Shown piece after piece: positions 5,500 to 5,745 of a stretch of 5,745 bases of DNA. The DNA lies in NCBI GenBank assembly GCA_947176355.1, contig CAMWQY010000180.1:1-5745 (forward strand). Reading direction: 5' to 3'. The notes beneath the pieces were generated by a model. That model was not told the origin of the DNA. It did not search any database and was given only the letters and a program-made list of their open reading frames with translations. The translations under genes were made by a program, and so were the position numbers. The DNA comes from an uncultured Porphyromonadaceae bacterium (lineage in GTDB: Bacteria; Bacteroidota; Bacteroidia; Bacteroidales; Muribaculaceae). How positions within the stretch are numbered: the first letter of the stretch is position 1; every line of letters begins with the position of its first letter.

Positions 5500-5745
5500 T
5501 TATTTGAAGCGGCGGTTGCCTTGGAGGGCGGGACCGGCTGCTGATTCTGCTGCTGATTTCTTCGCAAGTGAGCGCTTCAAGATGGCGTATGCCACCGGAG
5601 CTGCACAGAAGAGTGAGCAGAATGTACCTACTATCACACCATAGATCATTGCGAATGTGAATGAGCGGATTGTATCGCCACCGAGGAAGAAGATGCAGAG
5701 GAGCACCAAGAGGGTGGAGAACGATGTCATGATCGTACGGGTAAG
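5500..5745 (-). CDS. secDF: Protein translocase subunit SecDF, C-terminal end (partial)
   Basis: SecD and SecF use the proton gradient to help pull exported proteins through SecYEG on the periplasmic side. Only the last 81 residues are present and the reading frame stays open to the window edge. The fragment begins with LTRTIMTSFSTLL, the conserved approach to the last two membrane segments of the SecF half. It continues through two hydrophobic stretches (fragment residues about 8-22 and 28-56, with GGDTIRSFTFAM between them) and ends in a short basic, Ala-rich cytoplasmic tail. Bacteroidota usually carry a fused SecDF, which is why I use that name, but a separate SecF cannot be excluded from this fragment alone. 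It ends at its own terminator ahead of yidC. Confidence 0.9.
   Translation of the reverse strand, partial: LTRTIMTSFSTLLVLLCIFFLGGDTIRSFTFAMIYGVIVGTFCSLFCAAPVAYAILKRSLAKKSAAESAAGPALQGNRRFK

Noticed and set aside
4942..5544. Plus-strand open reading frame of 200 codons
   Set aside because: It runs across the antisense of yidC, the yidC promoter, the secDF terminator and the secDF end, so it is not a credible gene.

Overview
The window looks like a core-chromosome segment from a Bacteroidota member of order Bacteroidales; by inference, the family could be Muribaculaceae or a relative. The evidence is two promoters of Bacteroidota type (TTG-N20-TAnnTTTG), A/T-rich start regions with almost no Shine-Dalgarno signal, a single SecDF-type protein, and a YidC with lysine where enterobacterial YidC has its groove arginine. 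I see no phage, transposon, CRISPR or other mobile element.

Layout, left to right. A plus-strand tRNA-Pro(UGG) has its own promoter. It is followed by a strong hairpin that can end transcription from both sides. All remaining genes lie on the minus strand, so they are read from right to left. At the right edge is the C-terminal end of secDF, closed by a GC-rich terminator. Next comes a promoter driving yidC (698 aa), then a NapH-like membrane polyferredoxin (266 aa), thyA (264 aa, with every catalytic residue checked present) and a GT4-type glycosyltransferase (416 aa). The glycosyltransferase start codon overlaps the thyA stop by one base. I found no terminator and no TAnnTTTG match in the linkers between yidC and the glycosyltransferase, so one transcript from the yidC promoter to the hairpin near the tRNA is plausible. 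Experiments could also show extra promoters.

Functionally, SecDF and YidC both belong to membrane-protein export and insertion. ThyA supplies dTMP. The ferredoxin-like protein probably moves electrons at the inner membrane, and the glycosyltransferase probably builds a surface polysaccharide. The last three have no obvious link in function to yidC or to each other.

The least explained part is the sequence of the two linkers that flank the polyferredoxin gene. They consist largely of short tandem repeats: a 10-bp family (CATGATAYAT-like) on both sides of the gene, a 7-bp family (GAATTGA) abutting the thyA start codon, and an ATCGT-based family running into the yidC stop codon. I could not identify a convincing new multi-gene system. 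The repeat-built linkers are the best lead.
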